Positions 54,962-62,677 of a DNA stretch of 64,000 bases are shown in pieces. Within the stretch, counting starts at the first letter, position 1; every line of letters starts with the position of its first letter. The translations under genes and the position numbers were made by a program. The stretch comes from Thereva unica. Taxonomy: Eukaryota; Arthropoda; Insecta; Diptera; Therevidae. Location: the NCBI GenBank assembly GCA_949987705.1, contig OX465282.1, positions 60,819,922-60,883,921 on the forward strand. The letters are read 5' to 3'. The notes beneath the pieces are model-generated. The model was not told the origin of the DNA and ran no database searches. It worked only from the letters and a program-made list of their open reading frames with translations.

Positions 54962-55435
54962 AGCATCCCAAAATAAAACGAATACAATTTTTCGACATCT
55001 CGCTTAGCTTTAAAGATATTGACACTTGAAGTTTGACGTTTTGATGCATTTCTCATAGGTTTTTATTGGCCGTGTTTTTTTAATGAACTGGCTGGAGTAG
55101 GTTATAGGGCGATTGGGCATGTGAAAATTTTGCCCACCGTGGGAACTAGGTCACGGGCATTGACCTTGAGACTGGTAGCAAATCTGTGTCAAAATCGTAG
55201 GTCAGTAATCTGAGAACAAAAGCCCTGTTTAACAAATCTGACTAAAAACAATACATTGTTTGCCGATGAATAATCTCGACAGTAATCTGTGGACAAAAGA
55301 CACTCCATGTGGAGTACGTCCGCATGCGGTAATTCTTTAGATTACAAAAGAATCGTATTCGAATTGCAATATTTTATCAATTGCAATTCAATGAGCTCAC
55401 ACTACTCGCTACATAATAAAGCGTCTGGTAAAAAC

Positions 55436-55670
55436 ATTGTTACACAAAACGAGTTCATGAATTTTATTAACAATAGCCCCAAATAAATTCATTATGAAAG
55501 GAAGCGTTCTTTTTCATTCGATATTTTTTTCTGTGAATATTAAAAGCAGAATAACGTGATGAAATGCTGTGTACACAAAACAGAATAACATGATGAAATG
55601 CTGTGTACACAAACGAGTTCAAGACTCCCATCCCATTAAAAATAGCCCCAAATAATTTCATTGTGATTGA
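55436..55670 (+). repeat. Imperfect direct repeats near the left end of the Polinton-like element
   Basis: ATAGCCCCAAATAA + TTCATT occurs at about 55473 and 55643, each preceded by ACACAAA(A)CGAGTTCA. Between them ATGATGAAATGCTGTGTACA + CAAA is repeated in tandem (about 55556 and 55588). Subterminal repeats are common in large DNA elements. Confidence 0.65.
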
Positions 55671-55796
55671 TAAGAAGAATCGTTGTTATTCAATAAGTAA
55701 ATTAAAGCATACGCCTGCTGTACGAAAATAAAAAAAACCCAAATCACATGTAGCTTTTATCGCCGTAAGAAAAACAAGATCATTTTTTTTAATCTT

Positions 55797-56714
55797 TTAT
55801 ATTACGTCTTTTATATTAATCCAGGTGTTATGTTTTGATGAAAAACCAAGCCATTTTACTAAAACGTGACTTCCGCGTCTTTTTATAACCTTTTCTACTA
55901 AATAGACATCCGGATTCTTCACTGGCGCTAGTTCCAGCTCATAAAAGTGGCCTTGAATTATATTTCCCTGATAATCTTCGAGTATATAGGTGGTGGGGTA
56001 AATGGTCTTAACTTTTTTAATTTTAAATATTTCAGCGGACCAATTAGGTGTGTACCCCTTTTCAAATACATGTTTATGTCTACTTATACGAACAAAATCA
56101 CCCATTTTATATTTCGGCCTTGATTTTATTTTAAGATATTTGTACACTGTGAATAGTAAACGTTTTTCGTTACGTGGTCCAACATCTATAGGTCTCATTT
56201 TAATGGTACGATGTGTTGTTGTATTGTAGTCATCTGTTAACTTGGTTAACATACTAATCCAGTGATAATTGCCGTTCATACTGAATTCCTTCCACATCAT
56301 ATTTTTTAACGTTCTGTTGAATCTTTCCACAATTGAAGCTTTCAAAGTACTGTAAGTGGAATAATGGTTGATGTCGTATTTTTGCAACAGCTGACGAAAT
56401 GGTTTATTAAAAAATTCCTTTCCGTCATCAGTTTGTAAATGCTTTGGTATGCGTCCTGTGTTAAAGATAGACTGCATTGCTTTAACCACTTCTAGAGCTT
56501 TTTTACTTTTAAGCGGTAGGGTCCATGCATATTTTGAAAATGTATCAATCACAGTAAGAAGAAACCGAAAACCTTGATTTTCTGATGAGTAAGAACCCAT
56601 TTCGACCAAGTCTGCCTGCCACAAATCATCTATACCTTTGGTAATGACATGTCGACGTTTAAAATTTTTTCGCACTGGTTTATGCAGTTCATTGATTATC
56701 TGCCTTCTGCTCAT
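55797..56714 (-). CDS. Polinton-type integrase with C-terminal chromodomain
   Basis: 305 residues from ATG at 56714. It is a retroviral-type RNase H-fold integrase core with Asp35 (WQADLVEM), Asp96 (LQTDDGKEF) and Glu130 (KASIVERFNRTL). Typical spacing and the downstream stretch YNTTTHRTIKMRPIDVGPRN are also present. An SH3-like segment follows (KYKMGDFVRISRHKHVFEKG), then a chromodomain at about residues 262-305 (VEKVIKRRGSHVLVKWLGF, HNTWINIKDVI). No HHCC zinc finger precedes the core, so either it is lost or the start is shortened. The protein joins element ends to host DNA; a chromodomain may steer insertion to marked chromatin. TATATAAA lies 39-46 bp upstream. The ORF is intact. Confidence 0.9.
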   Translation of the reverse strand: MSRRQIINELHKPVRKNFKRRHVITKGIDDLWQADLVEMGSYSSENQGFRFLLTVIDTFSKYAWTLPLKSKKALEVVKAMQSIFNTGRIPKHLQTDDGKEFFNKPFRQLLQKYDINHYSTYSTLKASIVERFNRTLKNMMWKEFSMNGNYHWISMLTKLTDDYNTTTHRTIKMRPIDVGPRNEKRLLFTVYKYLKIKSRPKYKMGDFVRISRHKHVFEKGYTPNWSAEIFKIKKVKTIYPTTYILEDYQGNIIQGHFYELELAPVKNPDVYLVEKVIKRRGSHVLVKWLGFSSKHNTWINIKDVI

Positions 56715-56752
56715 TGTACGGAATGTATAAATACCTGCAGTTGAATAACCAG

Positions 56753-56760
56753 TTTATATA
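56753..56760 (-). promoter_or_regulatory. TATATAAA box upstream of the integrase
   Basis: TATATAAA on the - strand, about 40 bp before the integrase ATG. The identical octamer precedes three other genes of this element. Confidence 0.65.
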
Positions 56761-56771
56761 CAAAACAAGAA

Positions 56772-57010
56772 TGATCAGGTTTAATCATCCGTTTACAATG
56801 ATGGTTGCGGGGCCTTCGGGATGCGGGAAAACAACATTTATAAAAAAAATTTCTTAATACTAATAAGGTATTTATATATCCACAAATTAGAAAAATTATA
56901 TGGTGTAATGCAAAACACGGTGCACTGCCAACAGATCAGCGCGGGGTAAGATTAAATGCAAAACAAAGTGTGAAAGAGAGAAGAATTGCACATGATACGT
57001 TTTTCATTTA
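56772..57010 (+). pseudogene. Packaging ATPase, broken 5' fragment
   Basis: From ATG at 56772 the frame gives a Walker A motif (AGPSGCGKTTF) within the first 25 codons, as in A32/FtsK-type packaging ATPases of Polintons, then a stop. A shift in the run of A at about 56840-56848 moves the continuation to another frame, readable as KIIWCNAKHGALP before it also ends at about 57010. The Walker B region and everything after are missing here. It is divergent from the integrase (58 bp apart). Because an ATPase C-terminus lies on the opposite strand at 63763-64000, this is either a second remnant or a rearrangement product. Confidence 0.75.
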
Positions 57011-57095
57011 AATGCGGGAAAATTAAATGGATTTTGTAATATCAGATTTTTATTAATCATTAAATTAATTATTCATTATTGTGCCTTCGAGCTCC

Positions 57096-57103
57096 TATAT
57101 AAA
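57096..57103 (+). promoter_or_regulatory. TATATAAA box upstream of the polymerase-like ORF
   Basis: TATATAAA 64 bp before the ATG at 57167. Confidence 0.65.
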
Positions 57104-57166
57104 CAGAGAAACAAAAGCAATATGCAACGTGCGTGCTTGGCATAGCTTAGAAAACATTGTTGAAAA

Positions 57167-57580
57167 ATGGCTAAATTTAGCATCATTAGAGATATAATAA
57201 CCCACAACAAACGTTTCAATGTGAGGGGTCGCAAAATTGAATTTAAAATCAATGACACGCCAAGGAATGTAGAACCTTTAACATGGTTTAAGAGCAGCAT
57301 TGAAGACATTATTCAGCATGTGATGACGGCGATCCAACCAAATGACTACGTTGGTATTACTTTTTGCGGTGCCAGCTTTAGGGAAAGAGGCCCTGGATGG
57401 ATAAATTATAAGTTGGCATCTGATGTAAAAACTAGTGACATCTGGGAAATGGTTGCGAAAATCTTCCAGAGCAATTCAGAAGGAGCAAGCACTGACACAT
57501 TTTGTTTGGAAGTAACATCAGTCCATTTGCCTCAAGGCAGCGGAAAAGATCACGGAGGAAAAAGAGCGGACACCCCATAA
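57167..57580 (+). CDS. Short ORF resembling the N-terminal region of Polinton protein-primed DNA polymerase B
   Basis: 137 residues. The pattern NDYVGITFCGASF, then IWEMVAKIFQSN, then a late VTSVHLPQGSGKDHGG resembles the extreme N-terminal domain of Polinton polymerases, where a V-x-x-P-x-G-x-G segment precedes the exonuclease region. No exonuclease, terminal-protein or palm motifs follow: the frame stops at 57580 and the next gene starts 82 bp on. It may be a truncated polymerase or a stand-alone domain. It has its own TATATAAA box. Moderate confidence in the family, low in function. Confidence 0.5.
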   Translation: MAKFSIIRDIITHNKRFNVRGRKIEFKINDTPRNVEPLTWFKSSIEDIIQHVMTAIQPNDYVGITFCGASFRERGPGWINYKLASDVKTSDIWEMVAKIFQSNSEGASTDTFCLEVTSVHLPQGSGKDHGGKRADTP

Positions 57581-57598
57581 TAAAACACTCGAGTAGCA

Positions 57599-57606
57599 TA
57601 TATAAA
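57599..57606 (+). promoter_or_regulatory. TATATAAA box upstream of the 159-residue ORF
   Basis: TATATAAA 57 bp before the ATG at 57663. Confidence 0.65.
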
Positions 57607-57662
57607 GCTTTAAAATAAATAAATTTAAATAGTTTGATATTTTCCTTTGAGTAGTTAAAGTT

Positions 57663-58142
57663 ATGAGTTCCGATAGAGTTGTTTTAGATGTACAATTTGT
57701 CAGTGGAATTAACGGACAGCTATTTGCTAAGGAGCTGTCCGTCTTGCATCACGGGTCGCTTATACCAAGTTTATACTATTTTATGCCTCCATACCCGTAT
57801 AATGAACTACCGTCAAAAGCTCGTTGGCAAAATGATTTCAACTTTAGAAAAATAAATGGATTAAGATGGAACGGCGGCATTATTAATTACAACGAATTAC
57901 CCAAGATACTGTCGAATTATTCAAATGCAACAATTTACGTGAAAGGACTAGAAAAGGAGAAATTTATTCAGAAATACCTTCCGGAAGCGAAAATAAACCA
58001 ATTGGAAATACCAAAACTAGCCAACTTGGAAAATTTTGGAGCTTTCTGCACGATACATGGAAAATCACCTACTCTAAGATGTGCCGTACAAAATTGTTTT
58101 AATATTTATTTGTACATGCTAGTGAATAAATGTTTTAAATAA
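57663..58142 (+). CDS. Uncharacterised 159-residue protein of the Polinton-like element (possible RNase H-fold exonuclease relative)
   Basis: It starts MSSDRVVLDVQFVSG and includes LFAKELSVLHHGSLIPSLYY, FMPPYPYNELPSKARW and ATIYVKGLEKEKFIQKYLP. Its end carries a Cys/His-containing segment (CTIHGKSPTLRCAVQNC). The layout, in which a Leu-Asp-x-Gln strand precedes a basic-aromatic P-P-Y/W region, an I-Y-V-K-G strand and a C-A-x-x-N helix, resembles small exonuclease-like proteins seen in insect virus-derived loci, but I cannot name a family with certainty. It is distantly similar to the 126-residue protein at 59342-59722 on the other strand. AATAAA signals follow at 58124 and 58138. It converges with the gene at 58171. 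Confidence 0.65.
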   Translation: MSSDRVVLDVQFVSGINGQLFAKELSVLHHGSLIPSLYYFMPPYPYNELPSKARWQNDFNFRKINGLRWNGGIINYNELPKILSNYSNATIYVKGLEKEKFIQKYLPEAKINQLEIPKLANLENFGAFCTIHGKSPTLRCAVQNCFNIYLYMLVNKCFK

Positions 58143-58170
58143 AAGAATTTTTTAGTTGTATTTTATTTAT

Positions 58171-58812
58171 TTATTTGCAGTCAAAATTTATCGTATCAAA
58201 AACAAGATTTGCAATACAATACAAAGGTATTTCATAAAAAAGTCGAGAATAATTTAAGTGTACATAAGATGTTCGACTTGGAATAAAAAAATCTTCACAT
58301 GCTAATGTTAATACACTTTTTTCTTTACATTTTTCAATGTACTTCTTATAATATTCTTTCACGCTCTCTGAAGCATTGTTATTGTGGTACATAACGATGT
58401 TTAAAAATTTCAGCATTTCAAATAATTTACAAAGTTCCGCTTGCCTTAGAGTTATGCTGCCACTGCCAATGGGGATTTTGTACTCCTTCGTCTGATTTGC
58501 TGAAGATGAATTTTCCATTTTCGTTTTTAAAGCGCCAAGATAGTTGTAAATAGATGTCCATTCGGGATAGGATGCTGATATTGGGATGAGTCCATGACGC
58601 TGAAATACTATTTTCGCCTCGAACGATGTTGGGTCAAAGCCGAGTATTATCTTCCGGTTATGGCAGTCGTCCAAATGGTACGTGTAATTTAATAAGAGAT
58701 TTTCACCGACAACTTCTGCTTCGCATTTGGACAGCTTCTTTTTTCCGTTAACACCAAGTTTTCTTTGTCTCTTACGTGATGACTCCATGTTACTCAAATT
58801 AAGCTTGCGCAC
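58171..58812 (-). CDS. Uncharacterised 213-residue protein with basic N-terminus
   Basis: It is the last gene of the - strand block. The N-terminus is strongly basic (SSRKRQRKLGVNGKKKLSK, a likely nuclear signal). A mixed alpha/beta body follows with KIILGFDPTSFEAKIVFQRH, PEWTSIYNYLGALKTKM and ITLRQAELCKLFEMLKFLNI. No catalytic motif is recognised. The first two Met codons are 8 apart, so either could start. Only 20 bp separate it from the protease stop. The body pattern recalls uncharacterised ORFs of insect Polinton-like loci, but no function is assigned. Confidence 0.7.
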   Translation of the reverse strand: MRKLNLSNMESSRKRQRKLGVNGKKKLSKCEAEVVGENLLLNYTYHLDDCHNRKIILGFDPTSFEAKIVFQRHGLIPISASYPEWTSIYNYLGALKTKMENSSSANQTKEYKIPIGSGSITLRQAELCKLFEMLKFLNIVMYHNNNASESVKEYYKKYIEKCKEKSVLTLACEDFFIPSRTSYVHLNYSRLFYEIPLYCIANLVFDTINFDCK

Positions 58813-58832
58813 TGAAGAGCGATATTTTGTGT

Positions 58833-59345
58833 TCAGGGTTTTATAATGCTGATCTCAGGTTTGCAGGATTGGTTACAAAAATTTCCACCACCCTGTGCAA
58901 AATTCTTTAGGTATAAATTAATTATTTTGTTGTCATTCCAATCTAAGTCGCTCGAGGAGAACTGTTTTAAAAAGGTCTTCAGACTCCTCTCCCTGCATCG
59001 GGAATATAGAAACACGCAGCAATAATGTCCACAAGTTGATGAATATTGTCCTTGCAATCGTTTTTTATTATTTAAAAACGAGATTGAATTATCTAATAAA
59101 AATTTTTTAAAGTAGAAATTGGTGGGGTATCTTCCAAATGAGTCAAAGTACTCAGCCGGGCCTTGTTTCGGGAAATAAAATGCAACCCAATGAGTTCCAC
59201 CTTTATGGGCAGGATCCGTATTAGCTATGACGCATGCTGGTTTTTTTATTTTTTGTGGTAAATGATTGCATGGAAAGACTCCTCTAAAAAACTTGTTTGT
59301 TACGCGATTGTTTGTCAATGCAGTTGCAAGCTCAATCGTGTTCAT
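58833..59345 (-). CDS. Adenain-type cysteine protease (C5 family)
   Basis: 170 residues. Catalytic residues are visible in the right order: His52 (GTHWVAFYF), Asp68 (EYFDSFG), Gln100 (LQGQYSSTCG) and Cys105 (STCGHYCCVFLY). Adenovirus protease is about 204 residues with His-Glu-Gln-Cys, so here Glu is replaced by Asp, as is frequent in Polintons. It should mature capsid and core proteins during particle assembly. The start ATG overlaps the stop of the upstream ORF as ATGA (59345-59342). No damage. Confidence 0.92.
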   Translation of the reverse strand: MNTIELATALTNNRVTNKFFRGVFPCNHLPQKIKKPACVIANTDPAHKGGTHWVAFYFPKQGPAEYFDSFGRYPTNFYFKKFLLDNSISFLNNKKRLQGQYSSTCGHYCCVFLYSRCRERSLKTFLKQFSSSDLDWNDNKIINLYLKNFAQGGGNFCNQSCKPEISIIKP

Positions 59346-59722
59346 TCTTGTTCATAGGTAAATGCTGCTTCTACGTCAATAACCCTGGTGAGTGATGTAA
59401 CATAGTTATTTATAAACTCCTTAGTTGATGCCCCGCGAACAAAAATTGTACTAAATTTCGCCAGCGTTTTTATAAGATCTTCGTCTAGATGTTTAAGTTC
59501 AAGGTTGCCAAATTTACTTAATTGGTGCTGCTGTTCAACACATCCTGTTGTACTAGCTGAAGGATATTTAAACACAATTTCTTTTGTAAATATTTTATTC
59601 TGCTCTGTGAATCCAGTTAAAGAGACTTTTTTAAAGAAAGTCAATTCACTCCCGGATGAGTATTCGACATTTATCAAACAGGTCATTGTAACGGTAATAA
59701 AACAAACCTCGAAATAACACAT
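59342..59722 (-). CDS. Uncharacterised 126-residue protein, distant relative of the 57663 ORF
   Basis: Starts MCYFEVCFITVTMTCLINVE. The part LKHLDEDLIKTLAKFSTIFV + RGASTKEFINNYV has the same pattern as the I-Y-V-K-G...K-F-I-x-K-Y-L region of the 159-residue protein at 57663. It lacks the C-terminal Cys/His segment. A TATATAAA box (59742-59749) is 20 bp upstream, between it and the capsid gene. It overlaps the protease start by 4 bp. Confidence 0.65.
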   Translation of the reverse strand: MCYFEVCFITVTMTCLINVEYSSGSELTFFKKVSLTGFTEQNKIFTKEIVFKYPSASTTGCVEQQHQLSKFGNLELKHLDEDLIKTLAKFSTIFVRGASTKEFINNYVTSLTRVIDVEAAFTYEQE

Positions 59723-59741
59723 GACACAGTTATAACTCCCC

Positions 59742-59749
59742 TTTATATA
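59742..59749 (-). promoter_or_regulatory. TATATAAA box upstream of the 126-residue ORF
   Basis: TATATAAA on the - strand, 20 bp before the ATG at 59722 and just past the capsid-gene stop (59753). Confidence 0.6.
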
Positions 59750-59752
59750 GGT

Positions 59753-61075
59753 TTAAAAGTTGGTGTAAACATTTCGATCTTTGTCTATTTCAATGCTCCC
59801 ATCATACTCTGCATATACCACACATGTCACACTATTTTTTAACGCGTCTCTAAATTTTCCTTCGACTCGTACTGTTCCCTGATTTAGTAAATTGCCGCAA
59901 GTTGTGTTATATGAATTGTCTGTTGTTAAATCGAAAGCGAGAAGAAAACATCCCTTGTCAAATAATTTCTTGGATATTTGATGACCTTTATCGAAGTAAT
60001 GAATACCTGTTCCTCTGAATAACGTGTTGTATCCGCGTGTACTAATAGGATTATCCTTTGAGTAGTCAAATTCGAGAGGTTGATTTGGTATCTGCACACC
60101 ATTCACGGATAAATTGAATCTGGTAATGTTGTTATGTTTAAAGTTGAAGGGGTTCTTTGTTCTTCTGCCAGTGTAAGCATCATTGTCCACCATACCAAAA
60201 ATTATTAAGTTCGGTAACTGTCCGATGACGATATTATCCAGTGAAAGTGTGAATGTGTTTGCTGGAATAGTGTAACTTTTAACTTCAACTCGCTTGTATG
60301 GGTATATGGCGTTTGATCGCTGTAAAACTGTCTCATGTGCTAATAAAATATTCGGATTAACTGTCACGTGATTCATGTACATGGTTGCATCTAAGATTTT
60401 TAATTGTGGTGAGTCGGTACCGTCCTTGGATAAAATATAAAATTCTGGTTTTTCAAGCGATAAAACTACACGTAAATCGACACCGTTTAATAGCAGCTTA
60501 TCCTGATTAAGCAAGTCAGTATGGATTTTCCCCATCAATTCAACAACATTACTTTTATTGAAGAGTTTCTGACGATCTAAATAGCCTTGATGTAATTCAG
60601 CGACGGGTTTATCGATATCTGCAATTTCCGCGTCATCTTTGTCAAGATACCAGCCAACCAACTCCAAATGGGTAGATGCCGCATCTTTGCCGTAATTTAA
60701 TAAATTTTCAATATAAGCCCGATAATTGTAATTGTGGTCGGTTTGAGCAATTGGTTTTCCATTCAAATATACAGTGCACTGGCGAAATATGGAGTGTAAA
60801 ATATTGTTTATTAAACCTGGAGCATCACCATCATCTGGATATAGTTCTTCTTTTCCGTCTTTTATTTTAATTAACTGCAATTTTAAGCGAAGATAGATGC
60901 TAGATAAGTCACGGTATGTATCTCCATGACCCAAAGTTACAAACTCTAGAACGGAAGAGTTGTCGAGCGAGGCTATTGGCTTATATGCTACTTCTTCTGT
61001 TTTCAAAATATTGCTCTGAACTGGCGGTGTTGAAAAAAGATCTAATTCCGATTTCATGCATTCTTTGTACGACAT
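59753..61075 (-). CDS. Major capsid protein candidate (Polinton double jelly-roll; F54H12.2-like)
   Basis: 440 residues. N-terminal part SYKECMKSELDLFSTPPVQS, then FVTLGHGDTYRDLSSIYLRL, NNILHSIFRQCTVYLNGKPI, HNYNYRAYIENLLNYG. C-terminal part FRGTGIHYFDKGHQISKKLF and VRVEGKFRDALKNSVTCVVY. This is the pattern of the insect proteins often labelled F54H12.2-like, found in Polintons. The length and beta-rich make-up fit a double jelly-roll capsid rather than a single jelly-roll penton. It would form the icosahedral shell. The start lies 5 bp after the stop of the small basic gene. Intact. Confidence 0.8.
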   Translation of the reverse strand: MSYKECMKSELDLFSTPPVQSNILKTEEVAYKPIASLDNSSVLEFVTLGHGDTYRDLSSIYLRLKLQLIKIKDGKEELYPDDGDAPGLINNILHSIFRQCTVYLNGKPIAQTDHNYNYRAYIENLLNYGKDAASTHLELVGWYLDKDDAEIADIDKPVAELHQGYLDRQKLFNKSNVVELMGKIHTDLLNQDKLLLNGVDLRVVLSLEKPEFYILSKDGTDSPQLKILDATMYMNHVTVNPNILLAHETVLQRSNAIYPYKRVEVKSYTIPANTFTLSLDNIVIGQLPNLIIFGMVDNDAYTGRRTKNPFNFKHNNITRFNLSVNGVQIPNQPLEFDYSKDNPISTRGYNTLFRGTGIHYFDKGHQISKKLFDKGCFLLAFDLTTDNSYNTTCGNLLNQGTVRVEGKFRDALKNSVTCVVYAEYDGSIEIDKDRNVYTNF

Positions 61076-61080
61076 TATGA

Positions 61081-61281
61081 TTATTTATCAAATATGTCCA
61101 GTATACGTTTACGCATCTTTCGTTTTGTTTTCAAAACTCTTGCTTTTATTCCTTTTCTTTGATTTTTAGTTTTACAATTTCTCGACCGTTTAGGTGTTTT
61201 TCCACGTCTTTTGCGTTTAAGAACTGGTTTTATATGCAAGGTTGTAAACGGATTCGGTCTTTTTATACCTGCACCGCTCAT
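61081..61281 (-). CDS. Small very basic core-like protein
   Basis: 66 residues, about 40% Lys/Arg (PVLKRKRRGKTPKRSRN, RKGIKARVLKTKRKMRKRIL), like adenovirus core peptides that condense DNA. The same frame stays open upstream of the ATG for about 25 codons with a natural-looking stretch (KLAAQDLAQKGINKLFGGM). That contains L-x-G-G followed by Met, a match to the adenain cleavage consensus. A longer precursor from a non-ATG start or an altered upstream start is therefore possible. Confidence 0.65.
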   Translation of the reverse strand: MSGAGIKRPNPFTTLHIKPVLKRKRRGKTPKRSRNCKTKNQRKGIKARVLKTKRKMRKRILDIFDK

Positions 61282-61333
61282 ACCGCCAAACAGTTTATTT
61301 ATGCCTTTCTGAGCTAAATCCTGGGCGGCAAGT

Positions 61334-62674
61334 TTACCGTAATTGACGCAAGTTTATATTTTTCTCAGAGCAATCTTTGATAGTCTCTAGTGCACCTCTT
61401 GGTAATCGCTGCGTCAATTCCATAATTGCTGTATCAAGAGAATTAATTTTTTCCATTATTGACACGTGCTCTTGATGTAATCCCACTGTGTCAAATGACT
61501 CTTTTATTTCTGCCAACAATGCATCGGGATTCCGCTTGTTTTCAGGTGTTTGGAGGAATATATCTGTGATGAAGTTTGACAGATTATCTATGTTTGTATT
61601 AATTGGTACTGGTGTAGATAAATAGTCGCCTGAGCTTTGTTTTTCATATGGGACCTGCAAAATTTCACTGTTTTTAGTTATTTTCCGTTGCTCGGGTGCC
61701 TTTGCTTTGAGTGAATCTTTCTTTAGTCTATTCAATATTTCAAAAATTGTATTTTTAATTTCAATAATTCGCTTATGTTTTTCTTCCTCGCTAAGTTGTT
61801 TATCGTCAAAGTGTAAATTGGCTAAAAGCAATGTCATGAGATCTTTAACATTCAAGTGTGAGGGTAGTGGTTTTTTTATTTTTATCGTAACACCCAATTC
61901 CTCTAAGCGGAGTTCGAATACACCATGCTCCTTTTCATTACCTTTTTTCTCTTTATTTTCAGCTGTTTTTATGCTAGCCGTTGGATGTGTATAGTTGTCT
62001 ATTGTACTCTTCAAAACAGGATGTTTTCTATTCTTCCTAGGAACTTGACCAAATACATCATCGACAAAATCTTCAATTGATTCATAGTTCTTATATTTTA
62101 AAACAACGTTTTCTGAAGTCTTTTTTCCTTGATATATGTGCAATATGTATTCGTCTGGCTCTTGCTTATACTTTATTTCAGGGATAACTTCATTAAAGTG
62201 GTCATCTTCTAACCGCTTCCACATTTTCGATTTAACATCATTCAAGTACATGGTATACCATGAAGGTGTAATTGCATTATAAAATGTTAGTAAAAATGCT
62301 GAGAGATTTATTTGACCAGATCGGTAACTAGCTTGTTCAAGATTTTCTGGCGTCCATTCAAGTTTTACATTTTCATTTATTTTGATGCTAAGTATTTTAA
62401 AATCCTTTTGATGCTGCTTTCTAGCTTCCTTTAACTGGTCGTCTTCACGCTTCATTCTTTTACGCACATTTCCCCCATTTTTGATTTCACGTTTTGTTAT
62501 TTCAAAATTTGGTAATGAAATTTCAGTTATTCCAACACGCCAGTTTCCATTAAACTTGCATGGTTTAGCAAGTGCATTTGTAAAAGCCGATAGCGTATTT
62601 TCCGGGTAAAATTGCATAGAGTTATTACTTAAAAGACATACGTAAAAATCATTTTCTTTTATTTCCACTGGCAT
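61334..62674 (-). CDS. Penton-like/minor capsid protein candidate (PX-type)
   Basis: 446 residues. The N-terminal signature FYVCLLSNNSMQFYPENTLS followed by NWRVGITEISLP is characteristic of a structural protein in arthropod Polintons, usually taken as the penton/minor capsid. The middle is charged and Lys-rich (RKRMKREDDQLKEARKQHQK), and the C-terminal 150 residues are helical with coiled-coil tendency. At 446 residues it is longer than a single jelly-roll penton, so it probably carries extra domains. It lies 3 bp after the stop of the next gene upstream in the operon-like block. Intact. Confidence 0.65.
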   Translation of the reverse strand: MPVEIKENDFYVCLLSNNSMQFYPENTLSAFTNALAKPCKFNGNWRVGITEISLPNFEITKREIKNGGNVRKRMKREDDQLKEARKQHQKDFKILSIKINENVKLEWTPENLEQASYRSGQINLSAFLLTFYNAITPSWYTMYLNDVKSKMWKRLEDDHFNEVIPEIKYKQEPDEYILHIYQGKKTSENVVLKYKNYESIEDFVDDVFGQVPRKNRKHPVLKSTIDNYTHPTASIKTAENKEKKGNEKEHGVFELRLEELGVTIKIKKPLPSHLNVKDLMTLLLANLHFDDKQLSEEEKHKRIIEIKNTIFEILNRLKKDSLKAKAPEQRKITKNSEILQVPYEKQSSGDYLSTPVPINTNIDNLSNFITDIFLQTPENKRNPDALLAEIKESFDTVGLHQEHVSIMEKINSLDTAIMELTQRLPRGALETIKDCSEKNINLRQLR

Positions 62675-62677
62675 TGT

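Noticed and set aside
55797..56714. Integrase of an LTR retrotransposon
   Set aside because: No LTR, gag or RT nearby, and it heads a block with adenain-type protease and capsid genes, as in Polintons.
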